Source: Bradyrhizobium sp. JYMT SZCCT0180
Lineage (GTDB): Bacteria; Pseudomonadota; Alphaproteobacteria; Rhizobiales; Xanthobacteraceae
Assembly (NCBI RefSeq): GCF_018130165.1
Contig: NZ_JAFCLZ010000018.1
Span: 62,001-126,000 of the forward strand
DNA: 64,000 nt
Reading direction: 5' to 3'
Shown: positions 34,907-44,244 of the stretch, piece by piece
How positions within the stretch are numbered: the stretch's first letter is position 1
How the letters are laid out: every line of letters starts with the position of its first letter
Notes under the pieces: model-generated
What the model was told of the DNA's origin: nothing
The model's database searches: none
The model's input: the letters and a program-made list of their open reading frames with translations, nothing else
Program-made: the position numbers and the translations under genes

Positions 34907-35938
34907 CTAAGAACGGTGCCGCAAAGAGACGGCGCCCTTGAGCGCCTGTCCGGCTGCGTAGACGCCGCCCACGTTCGCCTCAAACGACATAAGTGCGTCC
35001 AAATGGCATCCAACGCCGAAGCGGGGCAGCGCCAAACGATTGAGATTTCCGTCGGCCAAGCAACCTTTCCGTGTCGTCACCGCAGTTGAAAAGCCAGCTT
35101 GCCCGGCAAGATACTCTTCGCGGGGCCCGCATGCGCCGGGTGTGCCATAGGGATACGCCAGGTCCCGAACTGGCCGTTCGAGGAGGGTTTCCAGATACTT
35201 GCGATTGTCCTCAAGTTCGGCTCGTGCCGAGGAGGGGTCAAGGGTCGCAAGCGCCGCGTGCGAAGTGGTATGACCACCAATCGACGCCAGAGGGTGACGA
35301 GACAGCGCTTGCAGTTCTCGTTCGTCCAGAAAATATGCGGCGTTCAAGGCCGATAGCGAGATACCGTAGTTCTGGAAAGTACGATCGAGCGATGCAGCAC
35401 GGCGATAATCCTCATGAACCCATTTGGTTACCGCTTTCAATCCCACCTTCTTGCCGAAAAAGTCCGAACAATCAAACTTGACGCCCATCGGATCAATCGT
35501 GACGTGGTCCGCTCTGCGAAATAATTCCCTCAGGCCGAGCCACCACGGCTTCAAGGAGCGCGTTGGAGCGCCAGTTGGTACGTAGACCATGAACGGCGCC
35601 CTGTTCTGCTCCAAGAGCGGAAGCGCCACAGAGCTGATGTCTCGATATCCATCGTCAAATGTTATAACTGCATACCTGGGCGCGTTCGCTTCGTTTTGGG
35701 ACAACGCGCGCAAACACTCATCAAGGCTGACGATTTTCCAACCTTGCCGTTGGAGCAACGAGAGACATTGCTGGAAGAGTTCAACCGATGTACCCGTCAT
35801 CAGCTCGTGTTGGAAATCCCGCTGGATCTCATGGAACGTTACAATGACCGCCCGTCCGGCAAATAGCCGACGGAATATCGGCATGAGGCCCGTCCATTGC
35901 GTGCCGTACAAAATGCTGTTGACCAGGACTTCCCTCAT
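34907..35938 (-). CDS. Polysaccharide deacetylase (NodB/CE4 family), paralogue
   Basis: 343 residues, close to the protein at 28601 throughout. Motif 1 is YAVITFDDGYRD, then APFMVYVPTGAPTRSLKPWW, motif 2 GGHTTSHAAL, motif 3 RDLAYPYGTPGACG. All metal and catalytic residues are present. Like its paralogue it lacks a clear signal peptide and starts within the ATGA overlap of a small upstream gene. Two intact deacetylases suggest either two different N-acetyl sugars in the repeat unit or recent duplication. Confidence 0.92.
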   Translation of the reverse strand: MREVLVNSILYGTQWTGLMPIFRRLFAGRAVIVTFHEIQRDFQHELMTGTSVELFQQCLSLLQRQGWKIVSLDECLRALSQNEANAPRYAVITFDDGYRDISSVALPLLEQNRAPFMVYVPTGAPTRSLKPWWLGLRELFRRADHVTIDPMGVKFDCSDFFGKKVGLKAVTKWVHEDYRRAASLDRTFQNYGISLSALNAAYFLDERELQALSRHPLASIGGHTTSHAALATLDPSSARAELEDNRKYLETLLERPVRDLAYPYGTPGACGPREEYLAGQAGFSTAVTTRKGCLADGNLNRLALPRFGVGCHLDALMSFEANVGGVYAAGQALKGAVSLRHRS

Positions 35939-36252
35939 TTGAGTCCTGCCAGGACGCCAGATGCTATTGAACTAGTGCGTGCCCTATCTGCTAATCTTTG
36001 GACCTTTGCCACGGTTGTCATTAGCAGGTCCGGTTTCTGCGACCTGTTGGCCCGATGCCAGACGTCGACAAGCTCTCGTTCCGTCTGGACAATTGTTACC
36101 TTCAGTTTCGCATCGAGCCATGCCGCCGCTGGCTTGACGGCGAGCGGGAATTCTTCGGATTCAGTAAATTCATTCTGCTGAAACGACAAGACTGAGAGGC
36201 AGAAGGGCCCTGCGTCAGTGATTGCTACCGGCAAATTCGACAGACCAACCAT
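35935..36252 (-). CDS. Hypothetical protein coupled to the second deacetylase
   Basis: 105 residues, unrecognised. GGAGCAAGAG precedes the ATG at 36252, and the stop overlaps the deacetylase start by four bases. It is predicted soluble: LPVAITDAGPFCLSVLSFQQ at the start, then FPLAVKPAAAWLDAKLKVTI. The start resembles a beta-rich C-terminal piece of a larger enzyme, so it may be a remnant; the equivalent ORF before the other deacetylase is 137 residues. Confidence 0.5.
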   Translation of the reverse strand: MVGLSNLPVAITDAGPFCLSVLSFQQNEFTESEEFPLAVKPAAAWLDAKLKVTIVQTERELVDVWHRANRSQKPDLLMTTVAKVQRLADRARTSSIASGVLAGLK

Positions 36253-36288
36253 TCTCTTGCTCCAATCAAGACCTCCGGCGCAACGTCT

Positions 36289-36378
36289 TCAGGACAAAGG
36301 CGGGATCATCCTGGCAAACCGCGGGCGGAAGATCCAAGATGCCCCGGCCACAAGCACGAGTCCTAGCGCAATATTCAT
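36289..36378 (-). CDS. Possible 29-residue hydrophobic peptide upstream of deacetylase module 2
   Basis: A short ORF (MNIALGLVLVAGASWIF followed by a basic segment, stop at 36289) fits a single membrane helix with a positive-inside tail. The homologous region at ~30030-30115 in module 1 has a broken frame, so it may be only a leader sequence. Confidence 0.3.
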   Translation of the reverse strand: MNIALGLVLVAGASWIFRPRFARMIPPLS

Positions 36379-36573
36379 CCAAGATGCGACCCTTTCGGAT
36401 TACCCCCGTGCTTCGCCACTACGCTGCAGCGAGGGATCGACCGATTGTTGCGTCAGATAGACCTTCCAACGCCACACTCGGGCGGACCTGCCAGCGAGAC
36501 GATAAGCATCTGCGAATTGCATCGCGTTCGTTGTTGCCCCTATCGGCTGACAGAGGTTTGGCCTTTCAACGTT

Positions 36574-38091
36574 TCAGTAGGCATTTGTGTAGGCCTTCCT
36601 GGACAAAAGCGTGAGCAGAATAATTCGCAGATCGAAAAGAAGCGACCAGTTATCGATGTAGTACAGATCGTGCTCCACACGCCGCTGCATTTTCTCGAGA
36701 GTATCGGTGTCGCCACGATAGCCGTTGACCTGAGCCCAGCCGGTAATGCCTGGCTTAACGTTGTGGCGGCGGAAGAATGACGAAATCAGCTCGCCGAACA
36801 CCTCGTTTTGCGAGGTCGCGTGTGGACGGGGCCCGACGAGCGACATATCGCCGACCAGGACATTGAACAACTGCGGAAGCTCGTCGATATTGGTGTGGCG
36901 CAAGAGGTGTCCCAGACGAGTCACCCGTGGATCGTGTTTGACGACAGGGTTGAAATTGTCGCCATCCTCCATCACGGTCATCGTTCGGAATTTCAGCACG
37001 CGAATAGGCTCGTTGTTGTAGCCATGCCGCGTCTGGCGAAAGAACACCGGCCCACGGGAATCGAGCTTGATTGCGAGCGCAACGATGACGAAGAGGGGGC
37101 TAACCATAATCAGTCCGGCGATTGCCGCAGCGACGTCGAATGCTCGCTTTAATGCCCGTTTGAAAGGATCGAGGGGACACTGGAAGATCCGCATCGTCAC
37201 CATGTCGCCGAACTGAGTGATCCGTGACACGGCCATGAGATCGATGGATCCGACAGGGAGGACGTGAACGTCAACTGGGAGGTCTGCTAGGGCGTTGGCG
37301 AGCGCGAGAGCAGACGGAACATCTGCTTCCGAAGGCAAAATGACAATGTCATCTGCTCGGAGGGGCCGGCAATTTGCGACAAGCTGACGCGCATCAAGTA
37401 GTGCTTGGGCCGCGCCGGGAAGCGGTGGTACGGAGGCGTCGGTGCGAACCGTCGGAAAGTCGAACGAGTGGATGGTGCGAATTCCGGTGCCCATCGCTCG
37501 AATAGAGAACTGCAGGCAGTGACCCTGGTCTCCAATCAGAACGATGCGCCTGGCGTCGATCAGTCCCGCTGCAATGGCCGGCTGCAGTAGTGCGAACCAT
37601 ATTGCCCGTGTGCCGAGTACCGCGAGGAGGACACTCACGGCCTGGGCGATGACGGTGGCGCGCGAGTAGCCGTCTGAGATTTTCAGAAGGAATATCGTCG
37701 AGAGGAAGAAGCAGAACGCGAGGAAGACGCTGCTGGCGCCACTCCATAGGAACATGTGGCGTGGCTGGGTCAGGATCCGGGAGTATTGCCCGAGCCCTAT
37801 GGAAACGAGCAGCTCCAACGTAGCAATCAGAAGGGATTCCTGAATGTACTTGGCGGGATCCAGCGAGACCAGGACCTGCCCCAGGATCAGCTGATGATAC
37901 AGGATGGCTGCGAAATAGGCCGCTACAGTTATGAACAGGAATTCGGTACTTGCTGCCAATGCCAATAGGGCAGCCAATCGGTTCTTGCCGACGCGTGCCC
38001 TGCCGGCGTCGACCGAACCTGCCGGAAACTTGGTAGAGACCGGCAAATTGGTAAAGGAGGCGTAACTCATAGCACTCTGCCACCCAGCCAT
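36574..38091 (-). CDS. Polyprenyl glycosylphosphotransferase (initiating sugar-1-phosphate transferase)
   Basis: 505 residues. The WbaP/WcaJ layout is seen: four N-terminal membrane helices (~40-165), a central Rossmann-like domain (RRIVLIGDQGHCLQFSIRA) and a fifth membrane helix, KRAFDVAAAIAGLIMVSPLF. The C-terminal bacterial sugar transferase domain has GPVFFRQTRHGYNNEPIRV, LKFRTM, IDELPQLFNVLVGDMSLVGP (the D-E-P-N-x-L type active site) and ITGWAQVNGYRGDTDTLEKM. It transfers a hexose-1-phosphate to undecaprenyl phosphate, beginning repeat-unit assembly. GGGGGACGG precedes the start. It is divergent from the export gene at 38401. Confidence 0.95.
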   Translation of the reverse strand: MAGWQSAMSYASFTNLPVSTKFPAGSVDAGRARVGKNRLAALLALAASTEFLFITVAAYFAAILYHQLILGQVLVSLDPAKYIQESLLIATLELLVSIGLGQYSRILTQPRHMFLWSGASSVFLAFCFFLSTIFLLKISDGYSRATVIAQAVSVLLAVLGTRAIWFALLQPAIAAGLIDARRIVLIGDQGHCLQFSIRAMGTGIRTIHSFDFPTVRTDASVPPLPGAAQALLDARQLVANCRPLRADDIVILPSEADVPSALALANALADLPVDVHVLPVGSIDLMAVSRITQFGDMVTMRIFQCPLDPFKRALKRAFDVAAAIAGLIMVSPLFVIVALAIKLDSRGPVFFRQTRHGYNNEPIRVLKFRTMTVMEDGDNFNPVVKHDPRVTRLGHLLRHTNIDELPQLFNVLVGDMSLVGPRPHATSQNEVFGELISSFFRRHNVKPGITGWAQVNGYRGDTDTLEKMQRRVEHDLYYIDNWSLLFDLRIILLTLLSRKAYTNAY

Positions 38092-38400
38092 TCCGTCCCC
38101 CTGGCCAAATCAGTACCATCGGAGTCGACGGTTCGAACTGGCAATAAATGGGTAGGGAGGGGTAACCACGATGGTCGATTGAGCTGCGGCAACGCGGGAT
38201 TAAAATTGCCGGAAAGAAATCCGCTCGCAATGCTCAGCACTGATCAATCGAAACAGCGAGGGAGACACTGAGCGACCCAGCGCCAATGAGGGGAGCAAGA
38301 ACGGTAAGTCTTGCGGATCGTGGACGGTCGCTCGGACGATAGCGATGCAGGCGCGCGCTGCCTTCCATCAGGAGAAGAACTTCACCCATAGACCACGTCC
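38092..38400. other. Divergent promoter region
   Basis: About 310 bases between the initiating transferase (minus) and the export protein (plus). Both promoters should lie here. GGAGAAG at ~38370 is too far upstream to serve the ATG at 38401. I see no further structure. Confidence 0.5.
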
Positions 38401-39801
38401 ATGCAGGGAATTGCTACCATGCCGAACTCTGGACTGCGCAATGATTTCTATATCGATGTCTTCGGCAGCAACCTCGGCCGCAGCATCAAATGGGGCTTGG
38501 TGGCCGTTGGCCTGACGATTTTTGTCCCTCAAGCAAAGGCCGAATATCGGGTAAACATCGGAGATGTGCTGGAGGTCTCGGTGCCGGGCGTGCCTGAGCT
38601 ACGGCATCGTGCTGCCGTCCAAATGGACGGGAGCATTTCTTTGCCATTGGTCGGAACGCTACCAGTGGCCGGCCTACTATTACCGCAGATCCGAACCAAA
38701 ATCGGGGCCGCACTGGGGAGCAAGGTGTTTCGACAGAGGACTTCCGATGGCCGCGAGGCTGTCATCGTGATCGACGCGAATGAGGTCACGACGACCGTGG
38801 CGGAATACAGGCCGATATACGTAAATGGGGACGTGTCAAAGCCGGGCGAGTACCCTTATCGTCCGTCCATCACGGCACGCCAGCTCGTCGCTGTGGCAGG
38901 CGGCTACGACATCATGCGTATCAGAATGAATAATCCGTATCTCGAGTCGGCGGATTTGAGAAGCGAGTACGGATCGCTTTGGACAGATCTTGCCAAAGAA
39001 CAGGCGCGTATGTGGCGCATCAAGAATGAGCTCGGAGAGGCGACGCAGCTCAATCCAGGCATTCTGACGGACGTGCCCATAGCTCGATCGGCGATCTCGG
39101 AGATAGTCAATGCAGAAACGGAATATTTGAAAACGAAGCAGAGTGACTTTCAGCAGGAAAAGACATTCCTTCAAGGCGGCGTGCGACGGGGAGACGACGA
39201 GATCCGCGTGCTCTCGGAGCAGCAGAAGAAAGAGGAAGAGGGGCTTCACTCAGACCTCGAAGAACTGCAGAAAGCGTCCGATCTCTTCGCCAGGGGTTCC
39301 TTGACCAGCCCTCGCGTTACGGATGCCCGTCGCGCGGTGTTGCTGTCGTCAACCCGGAAGCTGCAGACCACTGCGCAACTGCTGCAGGCCAAGAAGCAAC
39401 AGGACGAGCTCAGCAGAAAGCTGGCAAAACTTGACGATCAGCGGAGGCTCGATCTGCTCCGTGAGCTGCAGGACACCAGCGTAAAGCTTAACCAGATTCG
39501 CGAGAAGTTGCAGAGCGTCGGCGAGAAGCTTCAGTACACCTCGATGGTGCGATCACAACTCGCACGTGGAAGCGGTAACAAAACAGAGATCGCCATCATT
39601 AGAAAAGGCGACAAGGGCCAGGAACGCATCGTCGCAAGCGAAGATACCGAGTTGGAGCCGGGTGACGCAGTCGAGGTCACCTTGCGATACCATGACCGGC
39701 CTGACGCTTCTCCCCGAAGCCTAAGCCATTCAAGTATCCCGTCAGGGATAGACCGGGTCGACGCGACTGGGAGCGATTCGCTGCGCGTCGGGAGGAGGTG
39801 A
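38401..39801 (+). CDS. Wza/ExoF-like polysaccharide export protein
   Basis: 466 residues. An in-frame ATG at 38419, preceded by AGGGA, is a good alternative start. A hydrophobic signal at ~25-48 ends near QAKAEYR. The polysaccharide-export domain then begins with YRVNIGDVLEVSVPGVPELR, VQMDGSISLPLVGTLPVAG. A soluble-ligand-binding beta-grasp segment follows (PIYVNGDVSKPGEYPYRPSI, TARQLVAVAGGYD). A long coiled coil (~205-400) and a C-terminal EIAIIRKGDKG...LEPGDAVEVTL segment complete it. This matches ExoF-type outer-envelope export proteins of rhizobia, which work with a chain-length protein such as that at 14896. Confidence 0.88.
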   Translation: MQGIATMPNSGLRNDFYIDVFGSNLGRSIKWGLVAVGLTIFVPQAKAEYRVNIGDVLEVSVPGVPELRHRAAVQMDGSISLPLVGTLPVAGLLLPQIRTKIGAALGSKVFRQRTSDGREAVIVIDANEVTTTVAEYRPIYVNGDVSKPGEYPYRPSITARQLVAVAGGYDIMRIRMNNPYLESADLRSEYGSLWTDLAKEQARMWRIKNELGEATQLNPGILTDVPIARSAISEIVNAETEYLKTKQSDFQQEKTFLQGGVRRGDDEIRVLSEQQKKEEEGLHSDLEELQKASDLFARGSLTSPRVTDARRAVLLSSTRKLQTTAQLLQAKKQQDELSRKLAKLDDQRRLDLLRELQDTSVKLNQIREKLQSVGEKLQYTSMVRSQLARGSGNKTEIAIIRKGDKGQERIVASEDTELEPGDAVEVTLRYHDRPDASPRSLSHSSIPSGIDRVDATGSDSLRVGRR

Positions 39802-39962
39802 CGAGGGTTGCCGCAACGGCGTTCGTCTACGCCACGACACGCCTTGGCGCGGTTGCCGAAGCCTTCTCGCAGAACAATCGCGGTCCGAGTCTGGAGAGCG
39901 TAGCCGGCGCCCAGGCAGGCATTGCACGGAAGCCGGTTGGACGAATACGGAAAGGGGCCGAA

Positions 39963-41075
39963 ATGATCTTGTTGACAGGCGGCGCTGGCTACATTGGGTC
40001 TCACGTTTGTATCGCCTTGATGGAGGCCGGGCTCGACGTCGTCGTCGTCGACAATCTCTCCAACAGCAACAAGGCCTCTCTCCAGCGGGTGCAATCCATC
40101 TGCGGGCGGTCGCTCGTCTTCCGGCACGCTGACATCCGGAATGAAGAGGCCATCTACGAAATACTTCGTTCCTGCGGGGTGACTGCGGTCATTCACCTTG
40201 CGGGGCTGAAAGCCGTGGGCGATTCCAACGTTCGGCCCATGACGTATTACGAGAATAACGTCTTGGGAACGATGCGGCTCCTGTCGGCCATGAAGCGAGC
40301 AAACGTGAAGTCACTGGTCTTCAGTTCGTCCGCAACCGTTTACGGTGTACCCAGCTATCTGCCGCTCGACGAGAAGCATCCGCTCGGACCGACAAATCCG
40401 TACGGCCGCACAAAGTTCTTTATCGAGGAAATGCTGAGGGACCTTTACAGCTCCGACGACGAGTGGCGGATCGGTATCCTGCGGTACTTCAATCCGGTTG
40501 GCGCGCACGAAAGCGGACTCGTCGGAGAAGACCCGCTGGGCGTTCCGAGCAACCTGTTGCCGTTTGTGGCGCAAGTGGCGATTGGAAGGCGAGAGAAGCT
40601 GCTCGTTTGGGGCAACGACTATGACACGCCGGATGGCACCGGTATCCGCGACTTCATCCATGTCGTCGACCTTGCATCCGGTCACCTCAGTGCCCTGCGC
40701 CACCTGCAACGGCCCGGGGTGCTCACGGTCAATCTTGGAACGGGCAGCGGCAGCAGCGTTCTGGAAGTCATTCGAACATTTGAGGCGGTGAGCGGCAGGT
40801 CGATTCGGTATGAGATCGGGGCGCGCCGGGCAGGGGATGTCGCCACCTGTTATGGCGACCCCACGTTTGCGAAGGAGGAGTTGGGTTGGAAATCGGCGCG
40901 ATCGTTGGAGCAAATGTGCGCGGACCATTGGCGTTGGCAATTGCAGAACCCCAACGGCTATCGTGCTATCGAGCCTGAGCTGGAGCGGTCCAGGCATGCC
41001 GACCGTCACCGTCCGAGCGTTCGCTCCCGGGGGGTGAGCAAGCACCGCATGGTCCGACCGCATGAGCGGGCTTGA
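39963..41075 (+). CDS. galE: UDP-glucose 4-epimerase
   Basis: About 370 residues from ATG 39963; the open frame extends upstream to 39798, but the Rossmann motif begins right at this ATG. It interconverts UDP-glucose and UDP-galactose. Signatures: ILLTGGAGYIGSHVCIALME, HLAGLKAVGDS, SSSATVYG, the catalytic YGRTK (Y-x3-K), RYFNPVGAHESGLVGEDP and DGTGIRDFIHVVDLA. The last ~35 residues are an Arg/His-rich tail beyond the usual GalE end. It probably supplies galactose to the polymer. Confidence 0.95.
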   Translation: MILLTGGAGYIGSHVCIALMEAGLDVVVVDNLSNSNKASLQRVQSICGRSLVFRHADIRNEEAIYEILRSCGVTAVIHLAGLKAVGDSNVRPMTYYENNVLGTMRLLSAMKRANVKSLVFSSSATVYGVPSYLPLDEKHPLGPTNPYGRTKFFIEEMLRDLYSSDDEWRIGILRYFNPVGAHESGLVGEDPLGVPSNLLPFVAQVAIGRREKLLVWGNDYDTPDGTGIRDFIHVVDLASGHLSALRHLQRPGVLTVNLGTGSGSSVLEVIRTFEAVSGRSIRYEIGARRAGDVATCYGDPTFAKEELGWKSARSLEQMCADHWRWQLQNPNGYRAIEPELERSRHADRHRPSVRSRGVSKHRMVRPHERA

Positions 41076-41188
41076 GGACGAGTTGCGGCAGCGAGCACGC
41101 CGCCCATCAGAGGTAGCCCGTTAAGACCCGAAATCTCCATGCCTGGCAGCGTAACTTGCAGATAAAACGGTGACGATAGGGACAAACG

Positions 41189-41398
41189 ATGCCGCATTAT
41201 CGTGTCTACGTTTCGGATGAACACGGCCGGTTGGTGGGCGTGGTCAACTTTGACTGCGCTGACGACGATGCAGCGAAAGAGCGGGCCAAGCAGTTGGGGA
41301 ACGCGCACGAGGTGCAGCTTTGGCGGCAGGTCGCGCAGTTCAAATTCGAGAATCCGCCGGACCGATCCAAGCGGCGACGAGGCGCCCTCGCGCACTAG
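41189..41398 (+). CDS. Small conserved-type protein of unknown function (69 residues)
   Basis: The protein starts MPHYRVYVSDEHGRLVGVVN and continues to a basic C-terminus (DRSKRRRG). The ATG is preceded by GGGACAAACG, a modest ribosome site. The core, YRVYVSDEHGR...DDDAAKERAKQLGNAHEVQLW, is repeated in the N-terminal ~55 residues of the acetyltransferase at 50777 (DYKVRILGDDGH...DDETAKYRARRLAYGQAVELW). It is therefore a real small domain. Predicted beta-beta-alpha-beta content; function unknown. Confidence 0.7.
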   Translation: MPHYRVYVSDEHGRLVGVVNFDCADDDAAKERAKQLGNAHEVQLWRQVAQFKFENPPDRSKRRRGALAH

Positions 41399-41958
41399 GA
41401 CCCAACGCAGTCACGCACCGCCACCATCCTGACACCTGGCCGCACTGTGACGGCACTGCCGCACTCCGATGCCGATTGTGCCGTTCCGATAACTTCAGGG
41501 ATCGTCTGATGGAACGGTCGCAGCTCCAGCCAGCATGATCCCAACGCATCATCGACGATCCGACCACCGCCGAAACCAAGAAGCAGGCGCGCTCGATCAC
41601 ATACCAGCTCATCATCGCCAAGCGATGCGCGCGTCCCTGAGCCCCAGCCAGGCCTCTGCATTCGGTACGGTCTTCAGGTGGCGGCCGGATGCCGTCCGCT
41701 TCTCGCGAGGCTTCCCTGGGCCGGCCAAGCCCGGCATCATGGCTCCGGGCCCGGATCGCCTTCTGCAGCGTCTCGGTACCGATGCGTCCGTGGGTTCGTG
41801 CAGATCGAGATCAGCCACCAGCGTCGGCCGCCTGCAGCGACCGCTCGATTTCGCCGCAACCTTCGCGCGTCATTCTGGCTCAATGTCGGCAGCCGGACAT
41901 CGCGCAACGCGAAGACGCCGTGGCGGTACGCTTCGTTTTGCATACGCAACGCATGAAA
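41399..41958. other. Decayed sequence between galE block and regulator
   Basis: About 560 bases. A plus-strand fragment near 41535-41635 reads SQRIIDDPTTAETKKQARSI followed by TYQLIIAKR, which looks like the end of a small rhizobial protein whose start is in another frame. The remainder is unrecognised. Confidence 0.4.
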
Positions 41959-41994
41959 ATCGCGGCGGGACTGACTTTCAAATCCCGCCGCGAT
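41959..41994 (-). terminator. Rho-independent terminator of the minus-strand regulator
   Basis: A perfect 12-bp stem (ATCGCGGCGGGA, loop, TCCCGCCGCGAT) lies seven bases past the stop at 42001. On the minus strand it is followed by a short T-run (TTTTC). Confidence 0.85.
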
Positions 41995-42000
41995 CGCCTG

Positions 42001-42897
42001 TTATTTAGCTAACCGCGCTGCGCCAAGAGACCTTGGGTTGATGTCCTTGCGGATCAGGCCGTCGTAACGCGCTACCTCGGCATGACTTGTCTCGTGGTTA
42101 AGCACTTCCACTGGCGCCGGACCCCCGATTTGCTTGATCTCGGAGATTGCCGCGATGGGGCTCGGGTGTCGCTCGCTCACATTTGAGATTGAGGGCTGAA
42201 AGCTGCTTGCCCGATTGTTCATCCCCCAGATCGCCGCTTGTGTGCGGTTCTGGACCCGGATCTTGCGCAGAATTGCCTTGACGTGGACCTTCACGGTTGC
42301 CTCGGCGATGTCGATCTTTCGCGCTATCGACTTGTTGGACTCGCCTTCGATCAGGCCGCGCAGAATCGACTTCTCCCGAGGTGAAAGCTGTGGCGCGATC
42401 GTATCCTCGCTTGTGACGACGATTGCCTCGCCGCTGTCGTCGCTCGGCGCCACCTCAGGCAATTGGTTGCCTTTGGAATCGAGGAACAATGACAGGAACG
42501 CCGGCGGAAAAAATGTTTCACCCATCATCACCAACTCGACGGATTTGATGAATACGTCACACCTCATTACGTCGACGAAAAAGCCATTGGCGCCGGCCCG
42601 AAATGCCGAAACCAGTTCATCCAGCCGATAGTGATCGGCCACGATTGCAAAGCGGCCGCCCGGATACCTCTGTCGCAAAATTTCGATCTGTTCGAGGGCG
42701 ACGCTGAAATCGTCACCGGTGTGGACAATGAGAAATAGCAATTGGTGTGGTTGGAGTTTGCCGGGCGGCAAATCATCAGCGCACGATACCGAGGCGGATG
42801 TGCGACAATTTGCTGCGCGTAGGATTCTGGCAATTCCTTCCCTAACTAAGATGCTTCTGCCAACGAGAACCGTTGTAAAAGATTTTTGCCTCCGCAT
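42001..42897 (-). CDS. LuxR/NarL-type regulator with degenerate receiver domain
   Basis: 298 residues. Residues ~8-125 align to a response-regulator receiver (TTVLVGRSILVREGIARILR at the start). The acidic pair is replaced by GR, the phospho-acceptor strand reads LFLIVHTG with no Asp, and the switch Lys position reads FVDV. The NarL-type helix-turn-helix lies at ~168-225 (LSPREKSILRGLIEGESNKS, ATVKVHVKAILRKI). The remaining ~70 residues are an unusual C-terminal tail. It should bind DNA without phosphorylation control. It is divergent from the second LuxR-type gene, and both probably regulate the EPS locus (inference). Confidence 0.88.
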   Translation of the reverse strand: MRRQKSFTTVLVGRSILVREGIARILRAANCRTSASVSCADDLPPGKLQPHQLLFLIVHTGDDFSVALEQIEILRQRYPGGRFAIVADHYRLDELVSAFRAGANGFFVDVMRCDVFIKSVELVMMGETFFPPAFLSLFLDSKGNQLPEVAPSDDSGEAIVVTSEDTIAPQLSPREKSILRGLIEGESNKSIARKIDIAEATVKVHVKAILRKIRVQNRTQAAIWGMNNRASSFQPSISNVSERHPSPIAAISEIKQIGGPAPVEVLNHETSHAEVARYDGLIRKDINPRSLGAARLAK

Positions 42898-43563
42898 TTT
42901 ACTCTCCCGCCAAACGCAATTGTTTGAACTAAATGATTGGCTTTGTACTCAGTCGGTCTTCTTCTCCAGTCGTCTTGCTCCTTCGTTCAAAGGGGTTTTT
43001 TATTGGCGGATTTGAAAGGCTCCGAATCTGTGATGCTTGTTTTCCTACGTTCGCAGAATATCGGCTTGGCAGGTTTCGAGGGATCCGCGTTAGTAAAGTC
43101 TTTACGAATGTTAGATTCGAATTCTCCGTATCCCTATATACCTTTGGTTATAGTGCCGGCTCGGGCAGATGGATGTCGTTCATAATGGCTAACGACCCAT
43201 TCTTCCGCATTCTCTGAGCGAGTTGATAGCGCGACGCTAATCAAGCGTTGTGAAACTTTTGCGCTGCTGACGGTGTCGCCGAGGGCGGATGTACAGTGGC
43301 GCGAAAGCTTCAAATGATGAAATGCGAAAGCGAAGTAACGTGTCACTCGAAACCGATCCGTACTTCTACGGAAGCACCGCGAAGGGGTTACATCTTTTGA
43401 GACACAGACAGGCTGACAGGACGCGGGTTAACCTCGTTTTGCGTTGCGGTATCGAATGCGTTGCATTGTTGGAAATTTGTCTCGAAGTCGTTTAGGCTAG
43501 CAATGAAACAAGCAGGGGCGAGTGGGGTTTAAGTTATTGGGGGGACAGGCTGAGGACCGCCCG
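42898..43563. other. Long divergent intergenic region between two regulators
   Basis: About 665 bases, visibly more AT-rich than its surroundings. Open frames here are short and have no recognisable content. It is a good place for regulator-binding sites and a divergent promoter pair, but no clear repeat was found. Confidence 0.5.
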
Positions 43564-44244
43564 ATGCGTTGTACCAACGTAGTGATCGCAGACCGGCATC
43601 CGATCGTTCTGCAGGGGTTGAGCCGTCTGCTTGGCGCCGACGGCGACTTCAACATTGTTGCGAGTTGCAGTGATGGTGCAAGTTGCATCGAGGCGCTGCG
43701 GAAGTTCGGGCCGGATATCGCAATTCTCGGCGTTTCAATTCCTGGCGTGACCGAATCGGAAATTCTCTCCCTCATCAATTCCGAGAATCTTGCCACGCGA
43801 CTGGTCTTTTTCACCGCAACTGATGAGGACTGCGAACTGGTTATGGCAGCTGCGGCCGAAGGCTACAGTGTCATTTCGAAGGATACGGACCCCGAAGCTC
43901 TGATGCAGGCCTTGCGCGAGGTTGCGACAGGTCAACGGCTGTTGCCGCTGCTTTCCCCTGAGCAAACAATAACTCGGGAGCAAAGCGCGGTCGCTGAAAG
44001 TGCGCTGACAACGTTGACGGATCGTGAGCGCCAGATCATGCGCCTGGTGTCCGAAGGATTGTCGAACAAGGAAATTGGTCGACGGCTAAGTATTACGGAC
44101 GGCACCATCAAGGTACATCTTCATCACATTTTTCAGAAGCTCGAAATCAGTAACCGGACAGTGCTTGCGGCGCTCGCGATTTCGCAGAGCGATCGCGCGG
44201 GATCCCCTGAAGACAAGCCGGCGCAGCCCATCTCGTCCGATTGA
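43564..44244 (+). CDS. LuxR/NarL-type regulator with altered receiver domain
   Basis: About 226 residues from ATG 43564; a GTG at 43522 is an alternative. The receiver (~1-115) starts NVVIADRHPIVLQGLSRLLG. The phospho-acceptor position reads DIAILGVSIPG, with Gly where NarL proteins have Asp, although the switch Lys is kept (VISKD). The DNA-binding domain (~150-210) is canonical: LTDRERQIMRLVSEGLSNKE, DGTIKVHLHHIFQKLEI. It is probably phosphorylation-independent. It pairs with the divergent regulator at 42001. Confidence 0.9.
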   Translation: MRCTNVVIADRHPIVLQGLSRLLGADGDFNIVASCSDGASCIEALRKFGPDIAILGVSIPGVTESEILSLINSENLATRLVFFTATDEDCELVMAAAAEGYSVISKDTDPEALMQALREVATGQRLLPLLSPEQTITREQSAVAESALTTLTDRERQIMRLVSEGLSNKEIGRRLSITDGTIKVHLHHIFQKLEISNRTVLAALAISQSDRAGSPEDKPAQPISSD

